From: Monoplex corrugatus
Taxonomy: Eukaryota > Mollusca > Gastropoda > Littorinimorpha > Ranellidae
Direction of reading: 5' to 3'
Assembly: GCA_030674185.1 (NCBI GenBank)
Contig: CM060306.1
Coordinates: 1,287,288-1,351,287 of the forward strand
Length of the DNA: 64,000 nt
Below the pieces are notes generated by a model that was not told the DNA's origin, ran no database searches, and was given only the letters and a program-made list of their open reading frames with translations. This document shows positions 48,201 through 57,831 of the stretch, piece by piece. A program made the translations under genes and the position numbers. Each line of letters starts with the position of its first letter. Position 1 is the stretch's first letter.

Positions 48201-48452
48201 ATTGAGTTTTCCACGTTTGGCGTTAAGAGCTTGTGCAAAATCCGCATCAGAACCGTCAGCGTGGATGTCCTTGGCACTATGGTTTAATTCCTGGCCTTGG
48301 TCATCCAACGTCTCACCTGCTATCGCAGTGCGCTGCTGCTGGTTCGTATGTGTCTTCAAACAGCCCATTTTTGTCCTGTGGATCTTCATGCCGCGTTTGG
48401 TGGTGAATCTCCTTCCACACGCACACGGAAATTCCAACTGGTCATTAATCAT
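45240..48452 (-). CDS. HERO-like ORF: zinc finger, reverse transcriptase, endonuclease
   Basis: A 1,070-residue uninterrupted protein of a site-nicking non-LTR retrotransposon. N-terminal zinc finger FPCACGRRFTTKRGMKIH with a following C (residues about 9-31). Reverse transcriptase about 270-560 with KSAPGPNGIPYLLYKK, FRPISLLNVEGKI, WLDLANAYGSVPHDM, GIAMGCAISPILF and AFMDDTTVLS (near 522), where the usual A/Y before ADD is M. Zinc knuckle CPLCQKKQTVEHVLSSC near 847. Restriction-like (PD-D/E-xK type) endonuclease with RPDIALHSD (954) and IELTVPYE (975). Upstream codons stay open for about 37 residues before the ATG at 48452, so a non-ATG start is possible. Relative to copies 1 and 2 it has an in-frame 12-residue loss and a slightly extended C-terminus (KSELHKD) from one extra A. 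HERO-like is inferred from motif order and the FMDD box. Confidence 0.88.
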   Translation of the reverse strand: MINDQLEFPCACGRRFTTKRGMKIHRTKMGCLKTHTNQQQRTAIAGETLDDQGQELNHSAKDIHADGSDADFAQALNAKRGKLNLPPAGAKEQWEKLDEELVLKLNALIGNSTLEHKLDTYGDIIYSICRDTYGVKQPKTKTPPQKSRRQQQMESIRREKRKLKKRMKTASEFEKQGLLELWKDLKAKHNALSKVESARRRKSKKKKTQDRFFKDPFDFARKLFEQPKSGTLTVGKETLEQHLRETYSDSQREAPLEIQNLVWPAAPEGKFNNKPPTLDEVKNVVKKARAKSAPGPNGIPYLLYKKCPKVLEWLHKMIRSAWRNQKISDQWMRAEGVYIPKEQNSSSINQFRPISLLNVEGKIFFSVMAARLTKYLTENKYLDMSVQKGGIPGMPGCLEHATLIWDAIQKARTEKRDIDVVWLDLANAYGSVPHDMIQLALEMYHIPENIRTMLRKYFQGFSMRFSTKEYTTDWIDLEVGIAMGCAISPILFVLAMEVILKAAMKSSGPGNLGDGYQMPPLKAFMDDTTVLSTDEEETHQILKQLDELVASSRMRFKPKKSRSLSLRKGKVADSVKFMVANQAIPTVTEEPVKSLGRWYDDSLKDTQRGCETKQTAEEGLKKIDNCGLPGKYKVWCLQFMLIPKLLWPLLIYDICTSTVEAMEAKINKYTRKWLGVPPGLTDVAFYCRQAMLKLPLKSIVEEYKVGKARLLSMLEESEDNIVRAVHPKLRTGRKWKVQEAVNNAKRNLSIKEIIGHTQTNRQGLGATKMQWWSKAKGKEKRDMIMQKAVQQGQQGQWTTWDSALQRSLSWNDMWHMAPLRISFLLRSVYDLLPSNANLVKWGKADDPACPLCQKKQTVEHVLSSCKVALAQGRYTWRHNQVLKVITDVVSEKTMTPNAPIAMTTFYKAGGKQVWPERAMTTSTLPKGLLDGAVDWECTADLPEWRNYPDVISKTGMRPDIALHSDSSKQVILIELTVPYESRMEEAHIYKTEKYAGLASTLKKAGLRVKIFAIEVGARGFVGTSAYDLMKQLAISGKKRTRALKAMAEAAERSSSWIWARRNQKSELHKD

Positions 48453-48708
48453 GGTCCGTTGTGCGTTTCCAGTCGTGATGGAGTCAGTGCCGATGGATTC
48501 ATCATTCTCTCCCCCTTTCGGTGAATCCTGGGAGCATCTTTCATTTGGAAAACTCGTGGCATGTTATCAAAGGCAAGGTGGGAAGCCAACCCACAAAGCC
48601 CGCAGATCTAGTCTTTCCCAGTGTCCTTCGGTCTTTCCCGAATGTCCTCCGAACTATTCCCGGAAGTCAATGGACTGACCATGTGCAGGTAGAAAGAAAC
48701 TCTAGGGA

Positions 48709-48764
48709 TATTAAGCTTCTCGGGATTGCACATGTGCTATTAAGTTTCTCAGGATCACACATAT
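48709..48764. repeat. 30-bp HindIII-site satellite, block 2
   Basis: About two units between the HERO-like and CR1-like insertions, continuing the phase of block 1. Confidence 0.85.
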
Positions 48765-48884
48765 AATAATAATAATAATTACAATATTTATATAGCGCAA
48801 AATCTTGATAAAATCAAATCTAAGCGCTGAAGCAGACACACACGCAGGCACGCACGCTCGCACACACACGCACGCACACATACA

Positions 48885-48923
<39 letters not shown>

Positions 48924-49761
48924 ACACACACGCATGGCTATAAATGGGGAGAAAGAATAAAAGCAATAAAAGCAAGAATAAAAGCAATGGAAAATTATAG
49001 AGAGCATAGCATACAATTATATATTATAACCATGTGATTCCCTCCGAGCGGAGACAGGCTGCAGAGGGGAGGGTTGAGTGAGGTTAGGATTTTATGCAGG
49101 AGAGAAAAGGTGAGTTTTGAGAGCGGACTTGAAGGAGACAAAAGTAGGTTGCTGACGGACTGAGAGAGGAAGTTTGTTCCAGGAGAGTGGACCAGAAACA
49201 GAGAAGGCTCGTGGACCATAGGTATTGAGCTTAGTGCATGGAAAGCGAAGAGTCAGAGGATCAGAGGCAGAGCGGAGGGTACGTGAGGGAACATAGATCT
49301 CAAGTAGGCTTGACAGGTAATCGGGGCTGCGTTATTGAGGCTTTTGTAGCACATGGTGTCTAGTTTGTACTGTATGCGCTTTGATACAGGGAGCCAGTGA
49401 AGTTGTGCCAGGAGAGGAGATATGTGGTCAGCTTTTTTCTTTTTGAGTACAAGGCGTGCAGCATTGTTTTGAATGCGCTGTAGGATGTGAATGGTGGAGG
49501 CAGGAAGACCAGACAGGAGTGAATTGCAATAGTCAATGCGAGACATTATGAAGGAGAGAACGAGTTTTGCAGTTGTTTCGACAGAGAGATACTTCCTGAT
49601 CAGCTTTATACGATGGAGATGATAGTAGCAGGATCTGGCAGTTTGAGAAACAAAGTTGTTCATGGAGAGGGTAGAGTCAATGCAGACACCAAGGTTTTTA
49701 GCTGAATCAGAAATTGGGACTGATGTGTTACATAATGGGAGAGAAAGAGGAGGCAGCTGGT
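48765..49761 (-). mobile_element. CR1-like LINE, 5'-truncated
   Basis: The minus strand encodes RIDYCNSLLSGLPAS, LQRIQNNAARLVLKKKKADH, LHWLPVSKRIQYKL and a terminal SFKSALKTHLFS region, the CR1-type C-terminus, with one frameshift near 49310. The 3' UTR has a CA tract (48838-48922) and AAGATTTTGCGCTATATAAA, and ends in a (TTA)n tail. Nearly the same family as 54770-55377. Confidence 0.8.
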
Positions 49762-50370
49762 ATTAAGCTTCTTAGGATCACACATGTGATATTAAGCTTC
49801 TTAGGATCACACATGTGGTATTAAGTTTCTCAGGATCACATGTGTGATATCAAGCTTCTTGGGATTGCACATGTGCTATTAAGCTTCTCAGGATCACACA
49901 TGTGATTCTCAGGATCGCGCATGTGATATTAAGCTTCTTGGGATCACACATGTGGTATTAAGCTTCTCAGGATCACACCTGAGTTATTAAGCTTCTCAGG
50001 ATTGCACATGTGGTATTAAGCTTCTCGGGATCACACATGAATTATGAAGCTTCTCAGGATCACACATGTGGTATTATGCTTCTCAGGATCACACATGAGT
50101 TATTATGCTTCTCAGACATGTGGTAGTAAGCTTCTCGGGATTGCACATGTGGTAGTAAGCTTCTCAGAATCACAATGCGATGTTAAGCTTCTCAGGATCA
50201 CACATGCAATATAAAGCTTTTCATGATCACACATGTGACATAAGCCTCTCAGGAACACACATGTGATATTAAGCCTCTCAGGAACACACATGTGATATTA
50301 AGCCTCTTGGGATCAACACATGTGACATTAAGCCTCTCAGGATCAACACATGTGACATTTAGCTTCTCAA
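49762..50370. repeat. 30-bp HindIII-site satellite, block 3
   Basis: About 20 units; later ones have AAGCCTCTC instead of AAGCTTCTC and extra AAC insertions. Confidence 0.92.
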
Positions 50371-50376
50371 GAACGG

Positions 50377-50665
50377 ATCCAAGAGTCATATGGTTAACAT
50401 ATCAGGCTTTCAGTGGGAAGGTCTTAGTTGAACTCTGCAGGGTAGTGCATGGTGGCTAAAAAGTGGAGATTTTTTTCAATCTCCCAGGTCAACATGTATG
50501 CAGACCTGATCATACCTGAATCCCCTTTGGGGGTGTGAACATGCAGAACATCAGGCATGCACATTACAGATACTGTAAACTCCAAAATACCCAGCAGACA
50601 CACTTACTGAAGGCGGTGTATGCAGACTGCGCAGCTTGGGCCAAACAATGTATGTACATGCTTCA
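50377..50665 (+). mobile_element. tRNA-derived SINE, gastropod type, second copy
   Basis: Head GAGTCATATGGTTAACATAT and B-box-like TAGTTGAACTC. The body includes GTATGCAGACCTGATCATAC, CCTGAATCCCCTTT, GATACTGTAAACTCC and ACCCAGCAGACACACT. Shares its layout with the SINE at 6562-6985. Confidence 0.6.
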
Positions 50666-51120
50666 GAGAAAACATTGCTCAGAACAGAAAAAGAAAGTGT
50701 CAGAGTTGTCAGAAACCCTCCACAAACAGACAAGATGTCTTCAAGTAAATATGTTCACATTTTGGATCATTATCACTACTACTACCATGACTGCTTTTAA
50801 TTAATGGCTAATACTGACAGAAGCATGCTGATGGTAAATGAAAATAAAATTAAAAGAAAGAATCAAGAGAGCAACATGATACAGGGAATCTAGCTATAAT
50901 GGATGATAGCTATATTGTTATTATTCTTATCATTTTGTCTATGGGCTTCATTGATCCTTTCCAGTCATCTCTTTTCTCTCTCTCTCTCTCTCTTTTTTTT
51001 TGGGGGGGGGGTGTGTGTGTGTGTGTGTGTGTGTGAATTGTTTGTTTGTCAGCAAGAAAAAAAAAAATTCGCATATTACATTATTACGTCACTTGTTTGG
51101 TTGTGTGTGTGAGTGTGTGT

Positions 51121-51191
<71 letters not shown>
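50666..51191. other. Spacer with (CT)n, G-run and (GT)n tracts
   Basis: Microsatellites at 50976-50990 (CT), 51001-51035 (G-run then GT) and 51105-51191 (GT). Nothing else recognised. Confidence 0.7.
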
Positions 51192-51193
<2 letters not shown>

Positions 51194-51239
51194 CTTAGCA
51201 TATGCTATGTAAAGGGTGTTTTTCATCCAAATATCGAAT

Positions 51240-51446
51240 ATCATTTGATAGCGAACTTTGAATACAAAATTCGAAATTGGTGACAAAACGCGTCGTAACG
51301 TCACTCGAAGTTCAACGAAGTAACTTCCCTTGCACGAAAGAACCGGGAAGTAAGTAGTAAAAATGAAACCGAAACACGGATTTACGAGCGACATTGTCTG
51401 CTGCGTTTCTCGATGACAAAATCACATTACCGTTTGACCAAAAAAG
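51240..51446 (+). promoter_or_regulatory. Candidate upstream exon or promoter of the Ig-domain gene
   Basis: Low-repeat DNA with GAAACCGAAAC at 51365-51375, a perfect match to the interferon-response/IRF consensus GAAANNGAAAC, and a strong splice donor AAG/GTAAGAG with the exon edge at 51446. The coding exon at 55442 is preceded by a good acceptor (TTGTTGTGCAG), which implies an upstream untranslated exon. Linking the two is inference. Confidence 0.25.
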
Positions 51447-52690
51447 GTAAGAGATAGGCAAAAGATACAGCTTTGTGGTCCTGTAGATTCGTCGAGCTGT
51501 CGTGTGCTCTAGTAATAGTAACTGACGGTCAGTGTTGTCCGGTCACATTCTGAGATTCTCACTCGAGAGCCAGCAATGGCGACATTCAATATCACCGACA
51601 GCAGCACCCATTGTGAGCCAATCGGTAATTCAGGCAGTTGTGACCAAAGCTTATAGGGCCAAAAACATCGTAAATAGAACTTGGACCCATATCATTGTCT
51701 AATCTCTTGTCCTCATATTATACTGTGACAGTGGTAGGACTTTGAAACTCGACAGTACGTCCCTGAGTAACGTGAGTGGAACGATTCATTGACTGAAGCA
51801 GTGGTTGGAGCCGCGTCTCTTGGCGTGTTCGTCGGTAGCTCGTAAGCGATTTTTGCTCACAATAGTGGTGGTGCCTGTTGCCCCGAGGAAGTGGTGCCTA
51901 ATGCCCCAGACGTTTGAATTTATCCATTTTACTATTAGTATTAGTGTTGTTTACTATCCCTTTATGTATTTTTCTTTGAAGTTATCATTAACCTGCTGTG
52001 TTGTTTGCAGAATTGAGTTATTTTTCTTTCATCTTAACTTAAGTTTGTCAAAAAAGGTTGATCATATGATATGTATTACAAAGAATCATAATTTTTAATG
52101 AAAGTGTAGTGCTTAATCAGCCTTAATGCCCCAGGTTATCCTACTCTACCAGTATTTTTTTTTTCGCACCCCCCCCCCCCCCCCATGTAAAAGTGTCAGA
52201 ATACTCAACGTGATGATTGAGGACACTCAACGGATGAAGATGAAGATGAAGAACAGAGCATAACAGAATATTCAGTTTTCAGTAGGGCCTATGGGCTATA
52301 ATGATATATATATATTATCAAATCTGTGGGCATCAGCAGCACATCGTATGACTGGTTACTGAGGCCAATGAAATTTTATCAATGGTTGAAGACAGGTGAT
52401 CGAAGGAAGACATTTGCTGATATAGGCCTGCACACATCATAATGATTAAAACCATGATATAGCATGATATAGGCAAAATCTGTTCAGAAAATTTGGGGAA
52501 TAGGCAGTTGTAAACTTTTAAAATGGAAAAAAGAATAAATGCACAAAAACAATGAAAAATTATCTTGTTGTTTTGTTGGCCTTCAGCATGATCAAGCCAC
52601 ACCTGGTGATGAATGTGGCTGTTTTTGCCAGTTCCTGTTGTCGTGTCACAGAGCCTAGGCCTAACTAGTTGTCAGTGGTAAGCCACACCT
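51447..52690. other. Apparently single-copy DNA
   Basis: No transposon motif recognised. Contains a C15 homopolymer near 52167-52182, a GATGAA triplet run near 52235, and TTGTTTGCAG acceptor-like sequence at 52002-52011. No long open frame. Confidence 0.45.
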
Positions 52691-53100
52691 TCACTTGATG
52701 GAGGTGACATCACATCAGTACAGATGATAAAGATGACATCACATCACTATGTCTGTTAGAGGTGACATCACATCACTACATTTGATAAAGATGACATCAT
52801 ATCACTATGTCTCTTAGAGGTGACATCACATCACTATGTCTGTTAGAGATGACATCACATCACTACATCTGATAAAGATGACATCATATCACTATGTCTG
52901 TTAGAGGTGACATCACATCACTATGTCTGTTAGAGATGACATCACATCACTACATCTGATAAAGATGACATCATATCACTATGTCTGTTAGAGGTGACAT
53001 CACATCACTGTGTGTTAGAGATGACATCACATCACTACATCTGATAAAGATGACATCATATCACTATGTCTGTTAGAGGTGACATCACATTGTCAGTGGA
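52690..53100. repeat. 29-bp tandem repeat in 87-bp higher-order units
   Basis: Three 29-bp monomer types (starting GAGGTGACATCACATC, GAGATGACATCACATC and AAGATGACATCATATC) recur in fixed order about four times. Each contains TGACATCA. Confidence 0.9.
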
Positions 53101-53400
53101 GACTTGATAAAGTCAACATAACATTACTCCAATTGATAAACGTGACATAGACTCAGTTCAGTTGATAGAGGTGATGTCGCTGCAATGTATGTTCTGTTGG
53201 CTGCTGTAAGCGTCAGTTTTAACTAGTAGAATTAAATACAACAAGAAAATAAAGGAAGCTTTTGTGAAGAGCAGTTTAAGTTACATTTGTAGATGGTGGT
53301 TCACTTGTTTTGTTATTCGTATGTATGAAGGATTTGTGTAATAAATTGTAAGCTTTTACAACTTGGTTCTAACTCTAAGCCTATCATCTAATTAGCTAAA
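53101..53400. other. Spacer
   Basis: Short degenerate continuation of the array to about 53170, then AT-rich DNA with AATAAATTG at 53340. Nothing firm. Confidence 0.4.
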
Positions 53401-53419
53401 AACAGAGATTTGTGAGCCC

Positions 53420-53572
53420 TATGGTATAACAAGGTGATTATATCACAGAGGTGACAAAACTAGTCACCAGTTGCCCTTTCCATTTCTATAATCGTATCAC
53501 AGTGTGCGACAGAGCTAGCTAGCTGGCTGTCTCCCTATGCATGTCTATGATTATTTCACAGAGTGACAAGAA
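53420..53572. repeat. Short repeat of about 65 bp, 2-3 units
   Basis: ATCACAGAGGTGACAAAACT, ATCACAGTGTGCGACAGAGC and TTTCACAGAGTGACAAG mark successive units. A related single unit lies at 39570-39650. Confidence 0.55.
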
Positions 53573-53579
53573 CATCTTG

Positions 53580-54145
53580 CTATTGTTGTTATTGTTGTTT
53601 AATTAAAGCCCAGCCGACTGCATAGAGCCATATCAGGGCTATAACCGCTTCAACACATACAAATCTTCAACAGGAAAAAAAAAAAGAAAAGAAAATTAAG
53701 TACACATATCAATGCAGTGGCGCACATAATCAAAGGACATGCCTCTGGCGTTGACCACTCCGTCCAATTTATCACACAGGCGATTTAAAAAACAGCTGAA
53801 TACAAATTTAAGCATATCTAAGGACACCAAAACATGTAAAAACGGGCATAAATTACCTAAAATCACTTTTGCATATCTCATCTCCCTAGTGCCAAAAATG
53901 CACTTAATACATGTACCCAGTTATCAATCCTAAGAAAAAGTACGAAAGACTTTATCAAACACATACAGGTGAATGGACCAGCAAGGCAGAAAATGAAAGG
54001 AAGAAATGACAGGAAGCAAAGAAACAAGGCAGGAACAAAGAGAGTGACAAAAAAGAGGACATTTCTAGCACAGAATGTCCAGAAAGTGGGGATACTCTTT
54101 ATACTGAAACTAGTGAAAGAGCCCCCGGCATCCCCACGGGGGTAC
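53580..54145 (-). repeat. Dispersed repeat X, copy c
   Basis: Longest copy. Reading minus: CCACGGGGATGCCGGGGGCT, TATCCCCACTTTCTGGAC, CAGTTTTTTAAATCGCC-type centre, GGAGTGGTCAACGCCAG, then GGTTATAGCCCTGATATGGC and GGCTGGGCTTTAATTAAACA with a (CAA)n tail. The tail suggests retroposition. Confidence 0.78.
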
Positions 54146-54164
54146 AAGAACACCTAGTAGAAGT

Positions 54165-54772
54165 AGAACCTTTGACTCCTGCACCCTATCTGCCAGCATC
54201 CTGCATTGTCAACCATACTAGCAAAGCAAAAACTTAACCCTTTGACTCCTGCACCCTATCTGCCAGCATCCTGCATTGTCAACCATACTAGCAAAGCAAA
54301 AACTTAACCCTTTGACTCCTGCACCCAATCTGCCAGCATCCTGCATTGTCAACCATACTAGCAAAGCAAAAACTTAACCCTTTGACTCCTGCACCCAATC
54401 TGCCAGCATCCTGCATTGTCAACCATACTAGCAAAGCAAAAACTTAACCCTTTGACTCCTGCACCCTATCTGCCAGCATCCTGCATTATCAACCATACTA
54501 GCAAAGCAAAAACTTAACCCTTTGACTCCTGCACCCTATCTGCCAGCATACTGCATTGTCAACCATACTAGCAAAGCAAAAACTTAACCCTTTGACTCCT
54601 GCACCCTATCTGCCAGCATCCTGCATTGTCAACCATACTAGCAAAGCAAAAACTTAACCCTTTGACTCCCACACCTTTTTTCCTACAGGAAGCTGGATGA
54701 TAATGTGAGGGAGTCAAAAGGTTAAATCTTTGCAGTTTGTGGATTGGGCGCGGGAGTCAAAGGGTTAAAATA
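54165..54772. mobile_element. MITE-like family, 70-bp tandem array
   Basis: Seven units of about 70 bp run CCCTTTGACTCCTGCACCCT ... AAAAACTTAA, each bounded by TTAA. The last unit diverges, and the right end is GGAGTCAAAGGGTTAA, the inverted repeat of the unit start. Each unit is thus the left half of the MITE-like element seen at 43775-43915, amplified head to tail. Confidence 0.75.
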
Positions 54773-55377
54773 AATGACACCATGTGCTACAAAAGCCTCA
54801 ATAATGCAGCCCCCGATTACCTGTCAAGCCTACTTGAGATCTATGTTCCCTCACGTACCCTCCACTCTGCCTCCGATCCTCTGACTTTTCGCTTTCCACG
54901 CACTAAGCTCAATACCTATGGTCCACACGAGCCTTCTCTGTTTCTGGTCCGCTCTCCTGGAACAAACTTCCTCTCTCAGTCCGTCAGCAACCTACTTTTG
55001 TCTCCTTCAAGTCCGCTCTCAAAACTCACCTTTTCTCCTCTGCATAAAATCCTGACCTCACTCAATCCCCTCTGCAGCCTGTCTCCACTCGGAGGGGAAT
55101 CACATTGTAATATATAATTGTATATAATATGCTCTCTATAATTTTCCATTGCTTTTATTCTTTCTCCCCATTTATAGCCGTGTGCATGTGTGTGTGTGTG
55201 TGTGCGCGCGTGCGTGTGTGTGTGTGTGTGTGTGTGTGCGTGAGTGCGTGTGTGTGCATGCGTGCGTGCGTGTGTGTGTGTGCGTGCGTGTGTATGTGTC
55301 TGTTTCAGCGCTTAGATTTGATTTTATCAAGATTTTGCGCTATATAAATATTGTAATTATTATTATTATTATTATGA
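54773..55377 (+). mobile_element. CR1-like LINE 3' end
   Basis: Reads DTMCYKSLNNAAPDYLSSLL and SRTLHSASDPLTFRFPRTK, and after a frameshift SKLTFSPLHKI. Then a 3' UTR with GT tract and GATTTTGCGCTATATAAATA, ending (ATT)n. Mirror copy of the element at 48765-49761. Confidence 0.78.
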
Positions 55378-55441
55378 ATGAAGTGAGTGTGGCAGTCTTT
55401 ATTCAAAAGGTCTGTGTCGCTTGTTGTGCAGACTGTCCATA

Positions 55442-55583
55442 ATGACGACTCAAGAGACAAAGCGGAAAGGTTGTGCTGTGCTGATGTGGGTGTTTGCTAT
55501 GATGGTGCCAGTGTTCAGCTCACCACAGGGCATCTATTGTCCTGCTGCAAGCGATTACTGTCCAGAGGGTCACAATGTTACAG
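55442..55583 (+). CDS. Ig-domain protein, exon 1 (signal peptide), partial gene
   Basis: ATG at 55442, ten bases after a splice acceptor (CTTGTTGTGCAG ending at 55431), so an upstream untranslated exon is likely. The exon encodes a basic start (TTQETKRKG), a hydrophobic core (CAVLMWVFAMMVPVF) and a likely cleavage site after FSS, that is a signal peptide, then GIYCPAASDYCPEGHNVTG with two cysteines and an N-V-T glycosylation sequon. The donor is ACAG/GTACTG after 55583; 142 coding bases leave phase 1. Phase 1 is the usual boundary for extracellular Ig domain exons. Secreted or type I membrane protein; the family beyond Ig superfamily is unknown. Confidence 0.72.
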
Positions 55584-55686
55584 GTACTGTGGCTTTTGAT
55601 TTGTGTGATTTTTGGTCATTGATCTAATGTCAGTTCACTTTATAGCGATTTTAGAAAGAAAACAACAGTATATAGAAGTGTGGGTA

Positions 55687-55689
<3 letters not shown>

Positions 55690-55750
<61 letters not shown>

Positions 55751-55800
55751 TGTGTATGTGTGTGTTTGTGTTTGTGCATGTGTATATATTTGTGTTAGTA
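55690..55800. repeat. (GT)n microsatellite, intron 1
   Basis: About 110 bp with TTTG interruptions, followed at 55843-55970 by (ATG/ATA)n and (ATC)n triplet tracts. Confidence 0.93.
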
Positions 55801-55970
55801 TGGGTGTGTTGTTTGTCTGTGCTTGTGTGTGTGCACATGTTTAATAATGATAATAGTAATAATGATGATGATGATGATGATAATAATAATAATTACAATA
55901 ATAAATCATTGTCGTCGTCATCATCATCATCGTCATCGTCATCATCATCACCACAACAACAATAATAATA

Positions 55971-57600
55971 ACATTTATAAAGTTCTACAGTGTGCCAAAT
56001 CTTGATACACAAATGAAAGCAAAGCGCACAGTCTCATCATTCACCAGAGCTGTCAGCCAGCAACAAGCACACTCCACGACACAAAGCGCACAGTCTCATC
56101 ATTCACCAGAGCTGTCAGCCAGCAACAAGCACACTCCATGACACAAAGCGCACAGTCTCATCATTCACCAGAGCTGTCAGCCAGCAACAAGCACACTCCA
56201 TGACACAAAGCGCACAGTCTCATCATTCACCAGAGCTGTCAGCCAGCAACAAGCACACTCCATGACACAAAGCGCACAGTCTCATTCACCAGAGCTGTCA
56301 GCCAGCAACAAGCACACTCCATGACACAAAGCGCACAGTCTCATCATTCACCAGAGCTGTCAGCCAGCAACAAGCACACTCCATGACACAAAGCGCACAG
56401 TCTCATCATTCACCAGAGCTGTCAGCCAGCAACAAGCACACTCCATGACACAAAGCGCACAGTCTCATCATTCACCACAACTGTCAGCCAGCAACAAGCA
56501 CACTCCATGACACAAAGCGCACAGTCTCATCATTCACCAGAGCTGTCAGCCAGCAACAAGCACACTCCATGACACAAAGCGCACAGTCTCATCATTCACC
56601 AGAGCTGTCAGCCAGCAACAAGCACACTCCATGACACAAAGCGCACAGTCTCATCATTCACCAGAGCTGTCAGCCAGCAACAAGCACACTCCATGACACA
56701 AAGCGCACAGTCTCATCATTCACCACAACTGTCAGCCAGCAACAAGCACACTCCACGACACAAAGCGCAAAGCGCATTCTCGATGGGTTATCACTTTAAA
56801 ATATTATTTTAACACTCTTTCAGCCCAAATTTCATTTTAATCTTTGCCATAATTAATAGATTAATGGTCAGACAATGTGTAGGAACAAAAATCTCAAATC
56901 ACCCAGATCGACCCTCACCACCTTTTCAGGCCCGTATCTCAGTTCACACGTTGCGACTTGTGACCCCGTTCGCAAGAACCAGTCACATATGTATGTATAT
57001 TCCAGTTCCACTGAGCAGACACAGAAGAAGAGTGGCGATCAACTGTGGAACATCTGTATTGAGGAATTTGTAAACAACTAGTATCAGAAGCAGAAAAGAG
57101 AGGTTGGGCAGGGGTGTATATTTGCAGGTGGTCACAAAGATAAATAGGTGTAGTACTAGTGATATACTTGTAGCATAATGTATTGATTTGTAGGAACTTC
57201 TTTGAGAAGCGGGCAACAAGTTGAGAAAATGAAGCAAAGAAGTGACCCAATCATGTCGCATTTTACAAAGGACAAGATGGACCACTGAATTCTGAGTATG
57301 CTGGAGGCATGCAACAGAAGAAGCAGGCAGGCCAGAGAGTGGAGAGTTACAATAATCAACGCAAGACAAGATAAGAGAAGAACTTTGCAAGTTTAGATGC
57401 TGCTGATTTTGGAAGATAACGGTGAACAGAACTAAAACGTCGTAGTTGACAGTAACAAGACTGACAGGTTTGGGTGATGAATTTCTGCATGGAGAGTTGA
57501 GGATCAAGAACAATGCCAAGGTTCTGAACTGAATCAGAAAATGCAATAGTCTTGTAACCTAGTGGGATAAAACCAAACTTTTACGGTGAAAAGCTTGTGC
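55971..57600 (-). pseudogene. CR1-like LINE, decayed, in intron 1
   Basis: The minus strand from about 57590 reads SCVDYCNSPLSGLPASSVAC and LVLCKMRHDWVTSLL and then in another frame KFLQINTLCYKYITSTTPIY. It matches CR1-type VDYCNSLLxGLP and LHWLPVxxRI regions. Many changes. The tail near 55971 (AACATTTATAAAG with TAA triplets) is a CR1-type 3' end. A 62-bp tandem array fills the 3' UTR. Confidence 0.65.
56012..56770. repeat. 62-bp tandem array, about 12 units, intron 1
   Basis: Unit ACAAAGCGCACAGTCTCATC followed by ATTCACCAGAGCTGTCAGCC and further sequence, very uniform. Confidence 0.95.
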
Positions 57601-57831
57601 TTTGTGCCAGTGAGCATTGCTTCAGTCTTATGTTGTATATTGTAAATATTGTATATTATATTATTATTATATTATGTTCATTCAACTGTAGCTTATTCTG
57701 TATCACCCAGTTCTGAATCTCAGCAAAACATTCAGATGCTCAGAAAGAAAAACATTTTCACATGTTTATGCATGCGTTTGCAAAAGTGTGCGTGTGTGTA
57801 TGTTGACAATCTTTCATGTTGATCCAAACAG

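Larger units (their letters stand above)
44975..48708 (-). mobile_element. HERO-like retrotransposon copy 3, full length
   Basis: About 3.7 kb. The minus-strand 5' end is at 48708 and the 3' end at 44975. Both ends carry the same 21-bp direct repeat (44975-44995 and 48688-48708, beginning GGTAGAAAGAAACTC on the plus strand). It has a 5' UTR of about 240 bp, one long open frame and a 3' UTR with a tRNA-like module, an A-run and a conserved terminal stretch. Flanked on both sides by the 30-bp satellite, which it interrupts without an obvious long target duplication. Confidence 0.9.
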
